DNA of 64,000 nucleotides. Origin: Flavobacterium sp. 9R (GTDB lineage: Bacteria; Bacteroidota; Bacteroidia; Flavobacteriales; Flavobacteriaceae). This document shows positions 52,834 to 64,000 of the stretch, one piece after another. Each line of letters begins with the position of its first letter. Position 1 is the stretch's first letter. Under the pieces are notes generated by a model. It saw only the letters and a list, made by a program, of their open reading frames with translations. It was not told the origin of the DNA and ran no database searches. A program made the translations under genes and the position numbers. The stretch covers positions 254,531-318,530 of the forward strand of contig NZ_LR733413.1 in NCBI RefSeq assembly GCF_902506345.1, read 5' to 3'.

Positions 52834-52866
52834 AAAACACGCTCTTTTTAGGGCGTGTTTTTTTTA
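52834..52866 (+). terminator. Intrinsic terminator of asnB
   Basis: Stem AAAACACGCTC / GGGCGTGTTTT (one G-U pair) with a 6-nt loop, followed by a T-run. Confidence 0.85.
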
Positions 52867-52916
52867 TTGGGATATAAACCATAAATGTTGATAACTTAAG
52901 CGCTTAAAAAGCCATT

Positions 52917-52951
52917 TTTGACCTAAATTCCTTTCGGTTTTTGTATATTTG
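52917..52951 (+). promoter_or_regulatory. Promoter of gyrB
   Basis: TTTG at 52917-52920, a 23-nt spacer, then TATATTTG at 52944-52951, a perfect -7 element. The leader to the ATG at 52991 is about 33 nt. A palindrome TAAGCGCTTA lies just upstream near 52897. Confidence 0.6.
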
Positions 52952-52978
52952 CGTGTTATACAAAAAATACATTTTTAG

Positions 52979-54934
<1,956 letters not shown>

Positions 54935-54988
54935 ATTAGGGGATTGATTATAAGAATCAATTTTACATATAAATAAAATTTAAAAAAA

Positions 54989-55924
54989 ATGAAAGTTACC
55001 ATTGTAGGAGCAGGAAATGTGGGAGCAACCTGCGCAGATGTAATTGCTTATAGAGGAATTGCAAGTGAAGTAGTATTATTGGATATTAGAGAAGGATTTG
55101 CCGAAGGAAAGGCAATGGATATTTCTCAATGTGCAACTAATACAGGATTTAATACAAAAGTTTCAGGTAGTACAAATGATTACACAAAAACAGCTAATAG
55201 CGATGTTGTAGTTATTACTTCAGGAATACCAAGAAAACCAGGGATGACAAGAGAGGAATTAATTGGAATCAACGCTGGAATTGTAAAAACAGTAGCTGAA
55301 AATGTTTTAGCTCATTCACCAAATTGTATTGTAGTAGTGGTTTCAAACCCTATGGATACTATGACATATTTAGCTTTAAAAGCTACAGGATTACCAAAAA
55401 ACAGAATAATCGGAATGGGTGGAGCTTTAGATAGCTCTCGTTTTAGATATTATTTGTCAAAAGCATTAGATGTTCCTTCAAATGATATCTCAGCAATGGT
55501 TATCGGAGGACATGGAGATACAACTATGATTCCATTAACTCGTTTAGCATCATATAATGGTATTCCAGTTTCACAATTTGCTTCTCAAGAAGTATTGGAT
55601 AAAGTTGCTGCAGATACTATGGTAGGTGGAGCTACTTTAACAGGGTTACTAGGTACATCAGCTTGGTATGCGCCAGGAGCTTCTGTAGCTTACTTAGTGG
55701 ATAGTATTTTGAATGATCAAAAGAAAATGATTGCTTGCTCTGTTTTCTTAGAAGGAGAATACGGTCAAAACGATATTTGCATCGGTGTACCATGCATTAT
55801 TGGTAAAAATGGTGTAGAGCAAATCATCGATATCAACTTGAATGAAGCTGAGAAAGCAGCATTTGCTAAAAGTGCTGAAGCGGTTAGAGGTATGAATGCT
55901 GATTTGAAAACAGTATTGGCATAA
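54989..55924 (+). CDS. mdh: Malate dehydrogenase
   Basis: A 311-residue NAD-dependent enzyme of the TCA cycle, of the LDH-like malate dehydrogenase group. The dinucleotide motif is GAGNVGA (7-13), a conserved segment VVVVSNPMDTMTY follows, and the catalytic His is in GGHGDTTM. Substrate-binding Arg residues are in GIPRKPGMTREE. It lies 54 nt after gyrB and may be partly cotranscribed with it. It ends at a T-rich terminator. Confidence 0.93.
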   Translation: MKVTIVGAGNVGATCADVIAYRGIASEVVLLDIREGFAEGKAMDISQCATNTGFNTKVSGSTNDYTKTANSDVVVITSGIPRKPGMTREELIGINAGIVKTVAENVLAHSPNCIVVVVSNPMDTMTYLALKATGLPKNRIIGMGGALDSSRFRYYLSKALDVPSNDISAMVIGGHGDTTMIPLTRLASYNGIPVSQFASQEVLDKVAADTMVGGATLTGLLGTSAWYAPGASVAYLVDSILNDQKKMIACSVFLEGEYGQNDICIGVPCIIGKNGVEQIIDINLNEAEKAAFAKSAEAVRGMNADLKTVLA

Positions 55925-55937
55925 CCGTTTTTTATCA

Positions 55938-55975
55938 TTAAAAAAAAAGACTGCACTATTGCAGTTTTTTTTTTT
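55938..55975 (+). terminator. Intrinsic terminator of mdh
   Basis: A-rich left arm with CTGC and a matching GCAG right arm around a 6-nt loop, followed by T11. Confidence 0.8.
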
Positions 55976-55995
55976 GAGATTAATTAATAAAAAAA

Positions 55996-56026
55996 TTGGT
56001 TAATCATTTCGTTAATGATATATTTG
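55996..56026 (+). promoter_or_regulatory. Promoter of secDF
   Basis: TTG at 55996-55998, a 20-nt spacer and TATATTTG at 56019-56026. Transcription would start near 56033, leaving an unusually long, A/T-rich leader of about 120 nt before the ATG at 56154. Confidence 0.65.
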
Positions 56027-56153
56027 CTCGGTTTAAAAAAAATGATATAATGCACAGTTGATTTTTTTGTTTTAAAAAAACGATGTCAAGGCTTATTTTA
56101 TTGAGGTTTAAAACAAAAAAGAGTAATTAAAAAATAATTAATTTTTAGTAATA

Positions 56154-59132
56154 ATGCAGAATAAAGGACTTATTAAATTTTTCGCAATTCTATTTGCATT
56201 GGTAAGTATTTACCAACTTTCTTTCACATTTGTTTCTAATAAGATTCAAAGTGATGCTAAATCTTTCGCTGGTGGTAACACTGAAAAAGAAGTAAAATAT
56301 TTAGATTCCATAGGGAAAGAAAAGGTGTTTAATCTTGGAATCACAGATTATACATACAATGAGGTTAAAGACAAACAAATCAATAAAGGTCTTGACTTAG
56401 AAGGAGGAATTAACGTAATTCTTCAAATTTCTGTAAAAGACATTTTGAAAGGATTGTCTAATAACTCAAAAAATCCAGTTTTCAATAAGTCTTTAGCTGA
56501 TGCTACTGCTAATCAAAAAGGTAATCAAACGTATTTAGATGCCTTCTTTGAAGCTTTTGAAGCTAATGCTAATGGTACAACTAAGTTAGCCTCTCCTGAA
56601 ATTTTCGCAAACAGAAGCTTGCAAGGTGATGGTGGTGTTGATTTTCAAATGACAGATGCTCAAGTTCAAAAAGTAATTAAAAGAAAAGTAAACGAGTCTG
56701 TTGAAAGTGCTTTTGGTGTTTTAAGAGAGCGTATCGACAAATTTGGTGTTACTCAACCTAATATTCAAAAAATCGGTGAGTCAGGTAGAATCCTTGTTGA
56801 GTTACCAGGTGCTAAGGATGTTGATAGAATCAAAAGATTATTACAAGGAAAAGCAGAATTACAATTCTGGGAAACCTATAAAATTGAAGAGATTGGTAAC
56901 TTCTTGGTTGCTGCTAATGATGCTTTAAAGAAAACAGAAGTTGCAAAAGTAGAAACTAAAAAAGTTGTAAAAGATAGTTTAAGTGCTTTATTGACTGACG
57001 AAAAAGATTCTACTGCAACAAAAGCAGGAAAAAATCCTTTGTTCGATAAAATTATTGCGCAAGGTGGTGGGCCAGTTTTAGGAATGTTTTCTCCGAAAGA
57101 TACGGCTGTTGTTAATGGTTATTTGAAAAGACCAGACGTAAGAAATTTATTAGCAGGTGAGCAACGCTATGCTAAATTTGTTTGGGGTAAACCAACAACT
57201 ATTCAAGATGCTAAAGCAAAAGATAAAAAAATCGATGCGGTTGAGTTATATGCTTTAAAAGGAAATAGAAATGATGCGCCTTCAATGGCAGGTGGTGTGG
57301 TAACAGATGCTACTGATACATTTGACCAAATGGGTAAACCAGCAGTTTCTATGCAAATGAATAGCAAAGGAGCTAAAGAATGGGAAGAATTAACAGGAAG
57401 AGCTTATACTTCAAAAGGATATATTGCTATCGTATTGGATAATGTAGTTTATTCTGCACCAGGAGTATCTAGTGGACCAATTGCTGGTGGAAGATCTGAA
57501 ATCTCTGGTAATTTTGATATTACAGAAACAAAAGATTTAGCTAACGTTTTAAGAGCAGGTAAATTGCCAGCTGCAGCTGATATCGTTCAATCTGAAGTAG
57601 TAGGACCATCTTTAGGTCAAGAAGCAATTGATAATGGAACAACCTCTGCATTGGTTGGTTTGTTATTGGTGTCACTTTGGATGTTAGTGTATTATGGTAG
57701 AGCTGGTTGGTATGCAAATATTGCATTGGCGGTTAACTTATTATTCTTGTTTGGAATTTTAGCAAGTTTAGGTGCGGTACTTACTTTACCAGGTATTGCA
57801 GGTATTGTTTTAACAATGGGTACAGCAGTAGATGCGAATATCATTATCTATGAAAGAGCTAAGGAAGAACTTCGTTCTGGAAAGACTTTAAATGAGGCAG
57901 TAATTGCTTCTTATAGCTGGAAAGGTGCAATGCGTTCTATTGTTGATGCTAACGTAACGCATATTTTGACTGGTGCTGTTTTATTCATATTTGGTTCTGG
58001 ACCAATCAAAGGTTTTGCTACTACATTATTAATTGGTATTGTAACTTCTTTGTTTACATCTATTTTTATTGCTAGAATTTTTATTGATAGAAATATTGCA
58101 GGTAAAAATGATTTATCATTCGTTACTAATTTCTCTAAAAACTTCTTTACTAATTTCCATTATAACTTCTTAGGAATTAAAAAATGGTCTTATGCTTTTT
58201 CAGCAATTGTAACTGTAGTTTCTATTATTTCTATCGCTACGAATGGTTTTGATCAAGGTGTGGATTTTGTTGGAGGAAGAACTTTCCAAGTTCGTTTTGA
58301 TAAATCTATGAAGCCTGAAGAGATTAAAGAAGAATTAACTGCAATCTTTGGAAGTGCTGAGGTTAAGATTTTTGGTCAAGACAATCAGTTGAAAATTACA
58401 ACTAAATATAAAATTCAAGAAACTGGTATAGCAGCTGACGAAGAAGTTAATAAATTGCTTTATGAATCTTTGAAAAAGCATTATTCTCCTGATGTTACTT
58501 ACGATAAGTTTGTTAACGCTTATGAAGGAAAAAAATTAGGTATTGTTTTAGCTTCTAAAGTTGGACCTACTGTTGCAGAAGATATCAAAACGAATGCTTA
58601 TTGGGCGGTTTTAGGTGCTATGCTTATTGTTGGATTGTACTTAGTAATTAGTTTTAGAAAATGGCAGTACAGTTTAGGAGCTATTGCTGCGGTTGCGCAT
58701 GATGTTATCTTTGTATTAGGTATCTATTCATTGTGTTACAAGTTTATGCCATTCGGAATGGAGATTGACCAACACTTTATTGCGGCAATCCTAACAGTTA
58801 TTGGTTATTCTATGAATGATACTGTAATTGTATTCGATAGAGTTCGTGAATTCTTAGATGGTAAAACTAAAGGTAACTTTAGTGAAATTGTAAATAACTC
58901 TATTAACTCTACTATGTCTAGAACAATTAATACATCATTGACAATGATTGTTGTATTGTTAATCATGTTTGTGTTTGGTGGAGAATCAATTAGAGGATTT
59001 ATTTTCGCTATGTTGATTGGTATTATAGTTGGAACGTATTCTTCTTTATTTATTGCTACTCCAGTTTTAGTAGATTCTATCTCTATTGCTGATAAAAAAT
59101 TAATTGAAGAAAGACATAACGAGAGTAAGTAA
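56154..59132 (+). CDS. secDF: Protein translocase SecDF fusion
   Basis: A 992-residue fused SecD-SecF subunit that uses the proton motive force to help Sec-dependent export. The SecD half starts with one membrane helix, then a periplasmic P1 domain with GLDLEGGINVILQ, then helices with GTAVDANIIIYERAKEE. The SecF half has GVDFVGGRTFQVRF and YSMNDTVIVFDRVRE, the conserved SecF segments. About twelve membrane helices in total. Fused SecDF is common in Bacteroidota. It stands alone between two terminators. Confidence 0.95.
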   Translation: MQNKGLIKFFAILFALVSIYQLSFTFVSNKIQSDAKSFAGGNTEKEVKYLDSIGKEKVFNLGITDYTYNEVKDKQINKGLDLEGGINVILQISVKDILKGLSNNSKNPVFNKSLADATANQKGNQTYLDAFFEAFEANANGTTKLASPEIFANRSLQGDGGVDFQMTDAQVQKVIKRKVNESVESAFGVLRERIDKFGVTQPNIQKIGESGRILVELPGAKDVDRIKRLLQGKAELQFWETYKIEEIGNFLVAANDALKKTEVAKVETKKVVKDSLSALLTDEKDSTATKAGKNPLFDKIIAQGGGPVLGMFSPKDTAVVNGYLKRPDVRNLLAGEQRYAKFVWGKPTTIQDAKAKDKKIDAVELYALKGNRNDAPSMAGGVVTDATDTFDQMGKPAVSMQMNSKGAKEWEELTGRAYTSKGYIAIVLDNVVYSAPGVSSGPIAGGRSEISGNFDITETKDLANVLRAGKLPAAADIVQSEVVGPSLGQEAIDNGTTSALVGLLLVSLWMLVYYGRAGWYANIALAVNLLFLFGILASLGAVLTLPGIAGIVLTMGTAVDANIIIYERAKEELRSGKTLNEAVIASYSWKGAMRSIVDANVTHILTGAVLFIFGSGPIKGFATTLLIGIVTSLFTSIFIARIFIDRNIAGKNDLSFVTNFSKNFFTNFHYNFLGIKKWSYAFSAIVTVVSIISIATNGFDQGVDFVGGRTFQVRFDKSMKPEEIKEELTAIFGSAEVKIFGQDNQLKITTKYKIQETGIAADEEVNKLLYESLKKHYSPDVTYDKFVNAYEGKKLGIVLASKVGPTVAEDIKTNAYWAVLGAMLIVGLYLVISFRKWQYSLGAIAAVAHDVIFVLGIYSLCYKFMPFGMEIDQHFIAAILTVIGYSMNDTVIVFDRVREFLDGKTKGNFSEIVNNSINSTMSRTINTSLTMIVVLLIMFVFGGESIRGFIFAMLIGIIVGTYSSLFIATPVLVDSISIADKKLIEERHNESK

Positions 59133-59147
59133 TTTTATTTTTATTCT

Positions 59148-59181
59148 AAAGGATACACTGAAAAGTGTATCCTTTTTTTTT
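59148..59181 (+). terminator. Intrinsic terminator of secDF
   Basis: A 12-bp perfect stem AAAGGATACACT / AGTGTATCCTTT closed by a GAAA tetraloop, followed by a run of Ts. Confidence 0.92.
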
Positions 59182-59225
59182 GCCTTTTATTATCAAATAT
59201 CCCCAAATTTATTAACCTATTTTTT

Positions 59226-60815
59226 ATGTCAAGTTTTAGATTTTTTATTTATTTAATTATTTTTCTTAATTTTTCTGTTTATTCTCAAAGTATTAAAAGT
59301 CCTATTGTTCTTGCTTATTTTCCTTCATGGTCTGAATCTTTTGCCGGTGCTGGGCAAAATTCTAAATTAAGGGAAATTCCATCTTATGTTAATGTTGTTT
59401 TTTTATCTTTTGCAAAACCAGACTTGCAATATAGTAAAGGGTCATTGGATATTTCAAAAACTGGAATTGAAGTGCCATATGATGGTTGTGCATTAAAAGA
59501 AAGTATTTATGCTCTTAAACAAAAAGGGACAAAAGTAATATTGTCAATTGGTGGTGAAACGTTTTGGACTGATAGTGCTATCTATTCAAAAATAAATTAT
59601 TCGCAAATTAAAGATCTTGTTGATGATTTTGGATTTGCTGGTATTGATTGGGATTTTGAACCTAACGGCTCCTTTCAAGAAATTGGCTCAAAAGACAATG
59701 TGCAACATTTTATTGATTTTTTTACAAAATCTAGAGCTTTGATGCCAAGAAGTGAGGGTTATATTTTAGCTTGTGCTCCTGCAGGTGCTGGTGCTATGGG
59801 CGGTCAAAACAATGATGATGCAAGTTCCCCATACGCATATGCTAAGAGGAATGCTTTAACAGGAGAATCAGATACTAATTTGTATAGTGCTACAGCACCA
59901 ACAAATGGTATTAGTTTGTTTGGATTTAGTTCTACCGGGCATATGATTCCTGTCTTTAAAGCGGTTGGGAATTTGATAGATATTGTTGCATTTCAGGGTT
60001 ATAATATTGGTGCTAGCGTAAATAGAAAAATAATGTATGATTCTTATGCGTATTATGCTGAGAAATATGGTTTTTCTGTTGCTGCGGGTATCCATTATCC
60101 AAACGAACCTTGGGGGCCGTATTATGAATACAATCATCAAAATGTTGCTGATTTATCCTCACATATAAAAAATTATTCTTCTCGTATTGGAGATAATGAT
60201 GGTATTATGATTTGGCAATTGTTGTTAAAAGGAGCTAATAGCTCTAGTTATTCTTACTTAAATATTGCTTCAAATATATTAAATGGTCAAACAAAAGATT
60301 TAGCTATTCAAGAAGCTAATAATTTTTCTATGACTCCTTATAGTTCCAAAGATTTTTCTTGTGATGGTAAGGAAGTTGAAAAATATTGCGGTGTAGTTAA
60401 GTATGAACCTACTGTGTCCTATTCTTCTGCTAAAACCAAAGTTTATTATAACTTAAATATTTGGGAAAATAATTATTGGGCTAACCCCAATGAGTATCCT
60501 GGTTTGGTTGCAGGACAATGGACAAAAGTTAGTGAATGTACTTCAGGTCCAGATAAAATATTGTCATTAAATTTATTAGAAGAAACTAAACAGTTAGATG
60601 TTTTTTATGCTAATAGGACTGTTTATTATGAGTCTCAAAATGTTTCAATAGATTCAATTTTTATTTTTAATGCAAATGGACAATTAATGTATAATAAAAC
60701 AAATTCAAAGAACAATTTTTCGGGATCGATAGACGTAGTTAATTATTCTAAAGGAGTTTATTTTGTTCATTTTATATCAGAAAAAGGTACGTTAATTAAA
60801 AAAAATATTTTTTAA
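59226..60815 (+). CDS. GH18 chitinase with C-terminal T9SS sorting domain
   Basis: A 529-residue secreted enzyme. Signal peptide about 1-20; GH18 TIM barrel with the catalytic motif GIDWDFE near 139-145; a short carbohydrate-binding module (about 405-445), CBM5/12-like with WENNYWAN and WTKVSEC; and a C-terminal type A sorting domain (about 455-529) ending KGTLIKKNIF, which directs export through the type IX system. It should release chitooligosaccharides outside the cell. The gene is more A/T-rich at third codon positions than its neighbours. Confidence 0.85.
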   Translation: MSSFRFFIYLIIFLNFSVYSQSIKSPIVLAYFPSWSESFAGAGQNSKLREIPSYVNVVFLSFAKPDLQYSKGSLDISKTGIEVPYDGCALKESIYALKQKGTKVILSIGGETFWTDSAIYSKINYSQIKDLVDDFGFAGIDWDFEPNGSFQEIGSKDNVQHFIDFFTKSRALMPRSEGYILACAPAGAGAMGGQNNDDASSPYAYAKRNALTGESDTNLYSATAPTNGISLFGFSSTGHMIPVFKAVGNLIDIVAFQGYNIGASVNRKIMYDSYAYYAEKYGFSVAAGIHYPNEPWGPYYEYNHQNVADLSSHIKNYSSRIGDNDGIMIWQLLLKGANSSSYSYLNIASNILNGQTKDLAIQEANNFSMTPYSSKDFSCDGKEVEKYCGVVKYEPTVSYSSAKTKVYYNLNIWENNYWANPNEYPGLVAGQWTKVSECTSGPDKILSLNLLEETKQLDVFYANRTVYYESQNVSIDSIFIFNANGQLMYNKTNSKNNFSGSIDVVNYSKGVYFVHFISEKGTLIKKNIF

Positions 60816-60841
60816 GTTAATTTAGTTGTTTACTTAAATAG

Positions 60842-60875
60842 AAAGGATGAATCGAAAGATACATCCTTTTTATTT
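60842..60875 (+). terminator. Intrinsic terminator of the chitinase gene
   Basis: Stem AAAGGATG / CATCCTTT with an A-A mismatch, extended by ATC/GAT around a GAAA tetraloop, followed by a T-rich tail. Confidence 0.85.
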
Positions 60876-60894
60876 TATAGCTATTTTGTTTTTG

Positions 60895-60926
60895 TTGCTA
60901 ATACCGATATTTATTTTATAGCTTTG
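60895..60926 (+). promoter_or_regulatory. Promoter of the prolyl oligopeptidase gene
   Basis: TTG at 60895-60897, a 21-nt spacer, TAGCTTTG at 60919-60926. It lies right after the chitinase terminator, about 34 nt before the ATG at 60960. Confidence 0.6.
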
Positions 60927-60959
60927 TTATCTTCGAACAATAAAATAAAGTGTTATTAT

Positions 60960-63068
60960 ATGAAAAAAGTAATTTTAAGTACTATGATTATTTCTTCTTC
61001 TTTGCTTTCGTTTGGGCAATCCGCGATAAAGTATCCTGCCACTAAAAAGATTGACAAAGTAGATGTGTATTTTGGTAATTCTATTCCAGACCCTTTTAGA
61101 TGGTTGGAAGATGACCGTTCAGCCGAGACTGCCGAATGGGTAAAAGAGCAAAACAAAGTTACCTTTGATTATTTAGCAGCGATTCCGTTTCGAAATACAA
61201 TCAAAGCACGTATGGAAAAACTTTGGAATTACGAAAAAGTTTCAGCGCCTTTTAAAGAAGGAGACTATACGTACTATTATAAAAATAATGGATTGCAAAA
61301 TCAATCGGTTATGTATAGAAAAGACGCTAAAGGGACTGAAGAGTTGTTTTTAGACCCAAATACCTTTTCTAAAGATGCCACAACTTCATTGGATGGTGTG
61401 AGTTTTTCTAAAGACGGTTCTTTAGTGGCTTATTCTATCTCAGAAGCGGGAAGTGATTGGAGAAAAGTAATTTTTATTGATGCCAAAACGAAACAGAGTA
61501 TCGGTGAACCTTTGGTTGATGTAAAGTTTAGTGGTTTATCTTGGAAAGGGAATGAAGGGATTTTTTATTCTAGTTATGAAAAACCTAAAGGAAGTGAACT
61601 TTCGGCTAAAACGGATCAACACCGTTTATTCTTTCACAAGCTTGGAACCAAACAAGCCGAGGATGCTATACTATTTGGTGATCAAGAAAAACGCAGATAT
61701 GTTGGTGGCTATGTGTCGGATGATAATCGTTATCTGTTTATTTCTGCCGCAAATTCTACTTCAGGAAATGAATTATACTTAAAAGATTTATCTGTTTCAA
61801 ATAGCCCTATTGTGGCCATTCATAAAGGATTTGAGTATGATGTTGATGTTTTGGATAATGTTGGTACTACACTTTTTATAGTGACAAATTTAAAAGCGCC
61901 TAACAAAAGGATTGTTACTGTTGATGTAGCGAATCCAGGTGTTGAAAATTGGAAAGATTTGATTCCAGAAACTGAGCAAGTATTGAATCCATCGACAGGT
62001 TCAGGGTATATTTTTGCTAATTATATGAAAGATGCTGTTTCTGTGGTGAAACAATTTGATTATAAAGGAAAATTAATCCGCACCATTGCCTTACCTGGTG
62101 TTGGAACTGCTTCAGGTTTTGGTGGAAAAGCCAAAGATAAAGAGTTGTATTTTTCATTTACTAACTATGTAACTCCGGGTACTACTTATACCTTCTTCCC
62201 TGAAAGTGGTAAGTCGTCTGTTTATGTTAAGCCTAAAGTTGATTTTGTTTCCGAAAATTATGAGTCTAAACAAGTATTTTTTACGTCAAAAGACGGAACC
62301 AAAGTACCGATGATTATCACACATAAGAAAGGATTGCAATTAAACGGAAAGAATCCAACTATTTTGTACGGTTATGGTGGGTTTAATGTGAGTTTAACAC
62401 CAAGTTTTAGTATTGCTAATGCGGTTTGGTTAGAAATGGGTGGAATTTATGCAGTAGCGAATATGCGTGGAGGCGGAGAATACGGTAAGAAATGGCACGA
62501 CGCTGGAACCAAAATGCAAAAACAAAATGTATTTGATGATTTCATTGCAGCGGGTGAGTATTTAATTTCTCAAAAATATACTTCTTCTGATTTCTTAGCA
62601 ATTCGTGGTGGTTCTAACGGTGGTTTATTGGTTGGCGCTGTGATGACACAAAGACCTGACTTGATGAAGGTTGCACTTCCGGCAGTAGGTGTTTTGGATA
62701 TGTTGCGTTACCATACGTTTACTGCTGGTGCAGGTTGGGCGTACGACTATGGTACAGCTGAAGATTCTAAAGAAATGTTTGCCTATTTAAAAGGCTATTC
62801 ACCAGTGCATAATGTTAAGTCTGGGGTGAAGTATCCTGCTACATTAGTAACGACCGGAGATCATGACGATAGAGTTGTGCCAGCTCATAGTTTTAAGTTT
62901 GCGGCCGAATTGCAAGAAAAGCAAACAGGCAGTAATCCTGTTTTAATTCGAATTGAGACCAATGCAGGACACGGTGCTGGAAAACCAGTTTCTAAGACAA
63001 TTGAAGAAGCTGCCGATATTCAGGCGTTTACTTTGTTCAATATGGGATTTAAATCCATTCCTAAATAA
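60960..63068 (+). CDS. Prolyl oligopeptidase family serine peptidase (S9A)
   Basis: A 702-residue secreted peptidase that cuts proline-containing peptides. A signal peptide (about 1-20) is followed by a beta-propeller that gates access, and then an alpha/beta-hydrolase domain with the catalytic Ser552 in GGSNGG, the Asp in the DHDDRV segment (about 634-639) and the His in [12 protein letters not shown] 60960 starts the signal peptide; an upstream in-frame start at 60924 would overlap the promoter. The enzyme is probably periplasmic. Confidence 0.93.
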   Translation: MKKVILSTMIISSSLLSFGQSAIKYPATKKIDKVDVYFGNSIPDPFRWLEDDRSAETAEWVKEQNKVTFDYLAAIPFRNTIKARMEKLWNYEKVSAPFKEGDYTYYYKNNGLQNQSVMYRKDAKGTEELFLDPNTFSKDATTSLDGVSFSKDGSLVAYSISEAGSDWRKVIFIDAKTKQSIGEPLVDVKFSGLSWKGNEGIFYSSYEKPKGSELSAKTDQHRLFFHKLGTKQAEDAILFGDQEKRRYVGGYVSDDNRYLFISAANSTSGNELYLKDLSVSNSPIVAIHKGFEYDVDVLDNVGTTLFIVTNLKAPNKRIVTVDVANPGVENWKDLIPETEQVLNPSTGSGYIFANYMKDAVSVVKQFDYKGKLIRTIALPGVGTASGFGGKAKDKELYFSFTNYVTPGTTYTFFPESGKSSVYVKPKVDFVSENYESKQVFFTSKDGTKVPMIITHKKGLQLNGKNPTILYGYGGFNVSLTPSFSIANAVWLEMGGIYAVANMRGGGEYGKKWHDAGTKMQKQNVFDDFIAAGEYLISQKYTSSDFLAIRGGSNGGLLVGAVMTQRPDLMKVALPAVGVLDMLRYHTFTAGAGWAYDYGTAEDSKEMFAYLKGYSPVHNVKSGVKYPATLVTTGDHDDRVVPAHSFKFAAELQEKQTGSNPVLIRIETNAGHGAGKPVSKTIEEAADIQAFTLFNMGFKSIPK

Positions 63069-63091
63069 TACAAATTTTTAGTTTACTTTTG

Positions 63092-63126
63092 AAAGCATTC
63101 CTAGATTCATAGGAATGCTTTTTTAT
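63092..63126 (+). terminator. Intrinsic terminator of the prolyl oligopeptidase gene
   Basis: A 12-bp stem AAAGCATTCCTA / TAGGAATGCTTT with a 6-nt loop, followed by TTTATTT. Confidence 0.9.
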
Positions 63127-63143
63127 TTAAACCAATCAAGTGC

Positions 63144-63752
63144 ATGCGATTATTTATTTCTTTTTTATTCCTCCTTTGTAGTAATTTTATATGGTGTCAA
63201 TCGATTAAGGATAGCTGGAAAGTAGGTTTTTCTTATGGAACAGGAAATGCTATTAAAAACACCGATTATACCTATACCAATTCCAGTTATAAAGTGTTGT
63301 TTTATAAAAAATGGCGGACTTACAAGGGAATTGATTTTTCTTTTTTCTTTGGCCCAGAATACAATCACGCCTCTCATCAATTGCTAAATTTTTATTTTGT
63401 AAAGCCAGAAACACCAAATTATGAGGCCAAACGGGACGCTTTTATGCAATTAAAAACCATTAATGAAGGTGTTTTGCAATTAGGAATGACGGTTCAAAAA
63501 AAGATTGGTAAACGAAGTGCCATTTACGTTTTAGGAAGCATAAGTCCTATGCTTACGGATACAGAAACTGAACGATTGTCAAAAGGATTTGCTTTTTGTG
63601 ACATTCTAGCACTAGGGTATGCTTTAGATTTAAAGTATTTTGCATTGGATGTACGACCTAGTTTTCGACACACTTCCAATGCAGGTTTGAATACATCCAA
63701 CGCTGGCTTTAATACTAAAAATATAGAACTAGGGATTGTTTTTCCACTATAA
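63144..63752 (+). CDS. Acyloxyacyl hydrolase-like outer-membrane protein (PagL family)
   Basis: A 202-residue protein with a signal peptide (about 1-19, ending WCQ) and amphipathic strands of a small outer-membrane barrel. Near the C-terminus FRHTSNAGLNTSNAGFNT contains the His and Ser of the PagL catalytic motif (H-x-S-N-A), which removes a 3-O-linked acyl chain from lipid A. The SNAG segment is doubled. The start codon lies shortly after the previous terminator. Enzymatic activity is likely but not proven. Confidence 0.65.
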   Translation: MRLFISFLFLLCSNFIWCQSIKDSWKVGFSYGTGNAIKNTDYTYTNSSYKVLFYKKWRTYKGIDFSFFFGPEYNHASHQLLNFYFVKPETPNYEAKRDAFMQLKTINEGVLQLGMTVQKKIGKRSAIYVLGSISPMLTDTETERLSKGFAFCDILALGYALDLKYFALDVRPSFRHTSNAGLNTSNAGFNTKNIELGIVFPL

Positions 63753-63779
63753 AAAAAGCGCTACTAGAAAGTAACGCTT
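63751..63779 (-). terminator. Minus-strand terminator of lgt
   Basis: A stem AAGCG/CGCTT and TAC/GTA separated by one mismatch, with a 6-nt loop. On the minus strand a run of seven Ts follows. Confidence 0.75.
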
Positions 63780-63801
63780 GATAAATATTGACTAGAATGT
63801 T

Positions 63802-64000
63802 TTAAGCTTCTTTTTTGGCTCTAAAAACAAAAAACAAACCAATAAGGATAAAAGGAATACTCAACCATTGTCCGGTAGAAAGGATGTTGCCTAAATCACT
63901 TTCAAAACCACCTTGACTTTCTTTTACCGACTCAACAATGATACGAACCGTAAATAAAAGTACTAGAAACAATCCAAACAAAAAGCCTGATTTCTTTCTT
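63802..64000 (-). CDS. lgt: Prolipoprotein diacylglyceryl transferase, 3' end (partial)
   Basis: Only the C-terminal 65 codons lie inside the window; the gene runs past the right edge. The minus-strand translation reads GFLFGLFLVLLFTVRIIVES, then STGQWLSIPFILIGLFFVF and a charged tail RAKKEA, which matches the last two membrane helices of Lgt, including the GQ.LSIP segment. Lgt attaches diacylglyceryl to lipobox cysteines, the first step in making the many lipoproteins seen here. A terminator lies just after its stop. Confidence 0.75.
   Translation of the reverse strand, partial: RKKSGFLFGLFLVLLFTVRIIVESVKESQGGFESDLGNILSTGQWLSIPFILIGLFFVFRAKKEA

Noticed and set aside
52890..52910. Replication origin near gyrB
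   Set aside because: The palindrome TAAGCGCTTA is isolated, with no DnaA-box cluster and no dnaA or dnaN gene nearby.

Overview
The window looks like a chromosomal segment of a Flavobacterium-like member of the Bacteroidota. The evidence is low-GC, A/T-rich DNA, several promoters of the Bacteroidota type (TTTG or TTG, then about 17-23 nt, then TAnnTTTG), SusC-type plug motifs, a type IX secretion sorting domain on a chitinase, a fused SecDF, and many Cys-lipoproteins. Most of it is ordinary core genome. I see no rRNA, tRNA, phage, transposase or CRISPR array.

Layout. 356-5712 (+): a NatAB-like ABC exporter, a sigma-54-type response regulator without a DNA-binding domain, a half-helicase, a DUF2007 protein and a HAD phosphatase. 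5783-8046: a secreted unknown protein and mtaB. 8084-11756 (-): an ECF sigma factor, its transmembrane anti-sigma factor and a VWA protein; the last two share a barrel-less SusC plug motif. 12038-19659: a propeller-like protein, a PhoX-like lipoprotein, a di-haem peroxidase lipoprotein, a MATE exporter, an SPFH/prohibitin protein and two small proteins. 19745-32601 (mostly -): LTA-synthase-like sulfatase, meaB, AEC transporter, nudK, GH5-like lipoprotein, purA, fur, relA/spoT, a frameshifted serine hydrolase and a SpoU methyltransferase. 32740-42303: a TRIC-type channel followed by a surface-polysaccharide locus (a FemAB/GNAT-like protein, a 3-amino-sugar aminotransferase, a hexapeptide acetyltransferase, a Wzx flippase, four glycosyltransferases and an FdtA/QdtA-type ketoisomerase), with ftsE at its far end. 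42710-48127: a very large TPR protein, an outer-membrane barrel protein and a GreA/B-like protein. 49300-64000: amidohydrolase, asnB, gyrB, mdh, secDF, T9SS chitinase, prolyl oligopeptidase, a PagL-like protein and the 3' end of lgt, which is cut by the window edge.

The most unusual signal is not a gene. Five dispersed intergenic copies of a roughly 100-nt element (near 125-220, 11874-12000, 24105-24216, 42502-42609 and 48144-48258, in both orientations) share a core in which CTATATC and GGATGCC flank a hairpin of variable sequence but conserved pairing. Two further pairings interleave as a pseudoknot, and one of them shows a compensatory change (CCCG/CGGG in three copies, CCTG/CAGG in another). 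It looks like a multicopy structured RNA or RNA-like repeat family. It may correspond to a described flavobacterial RNA motif such as Flavo-1, which I could not check.

Functional links. The polysaccharide genes form tightly overlapping units (ATGA and TAATG junctions) consistent with making, exporting and assembling a glycan that contains a 3-acetamido-3,6-dideoxyhexose. The dTDP-glucose supply genes (rmlA, rmlB) are not in the window. The ECF, anti-sigma and VWA genes form one apparent surface-signalling operon.
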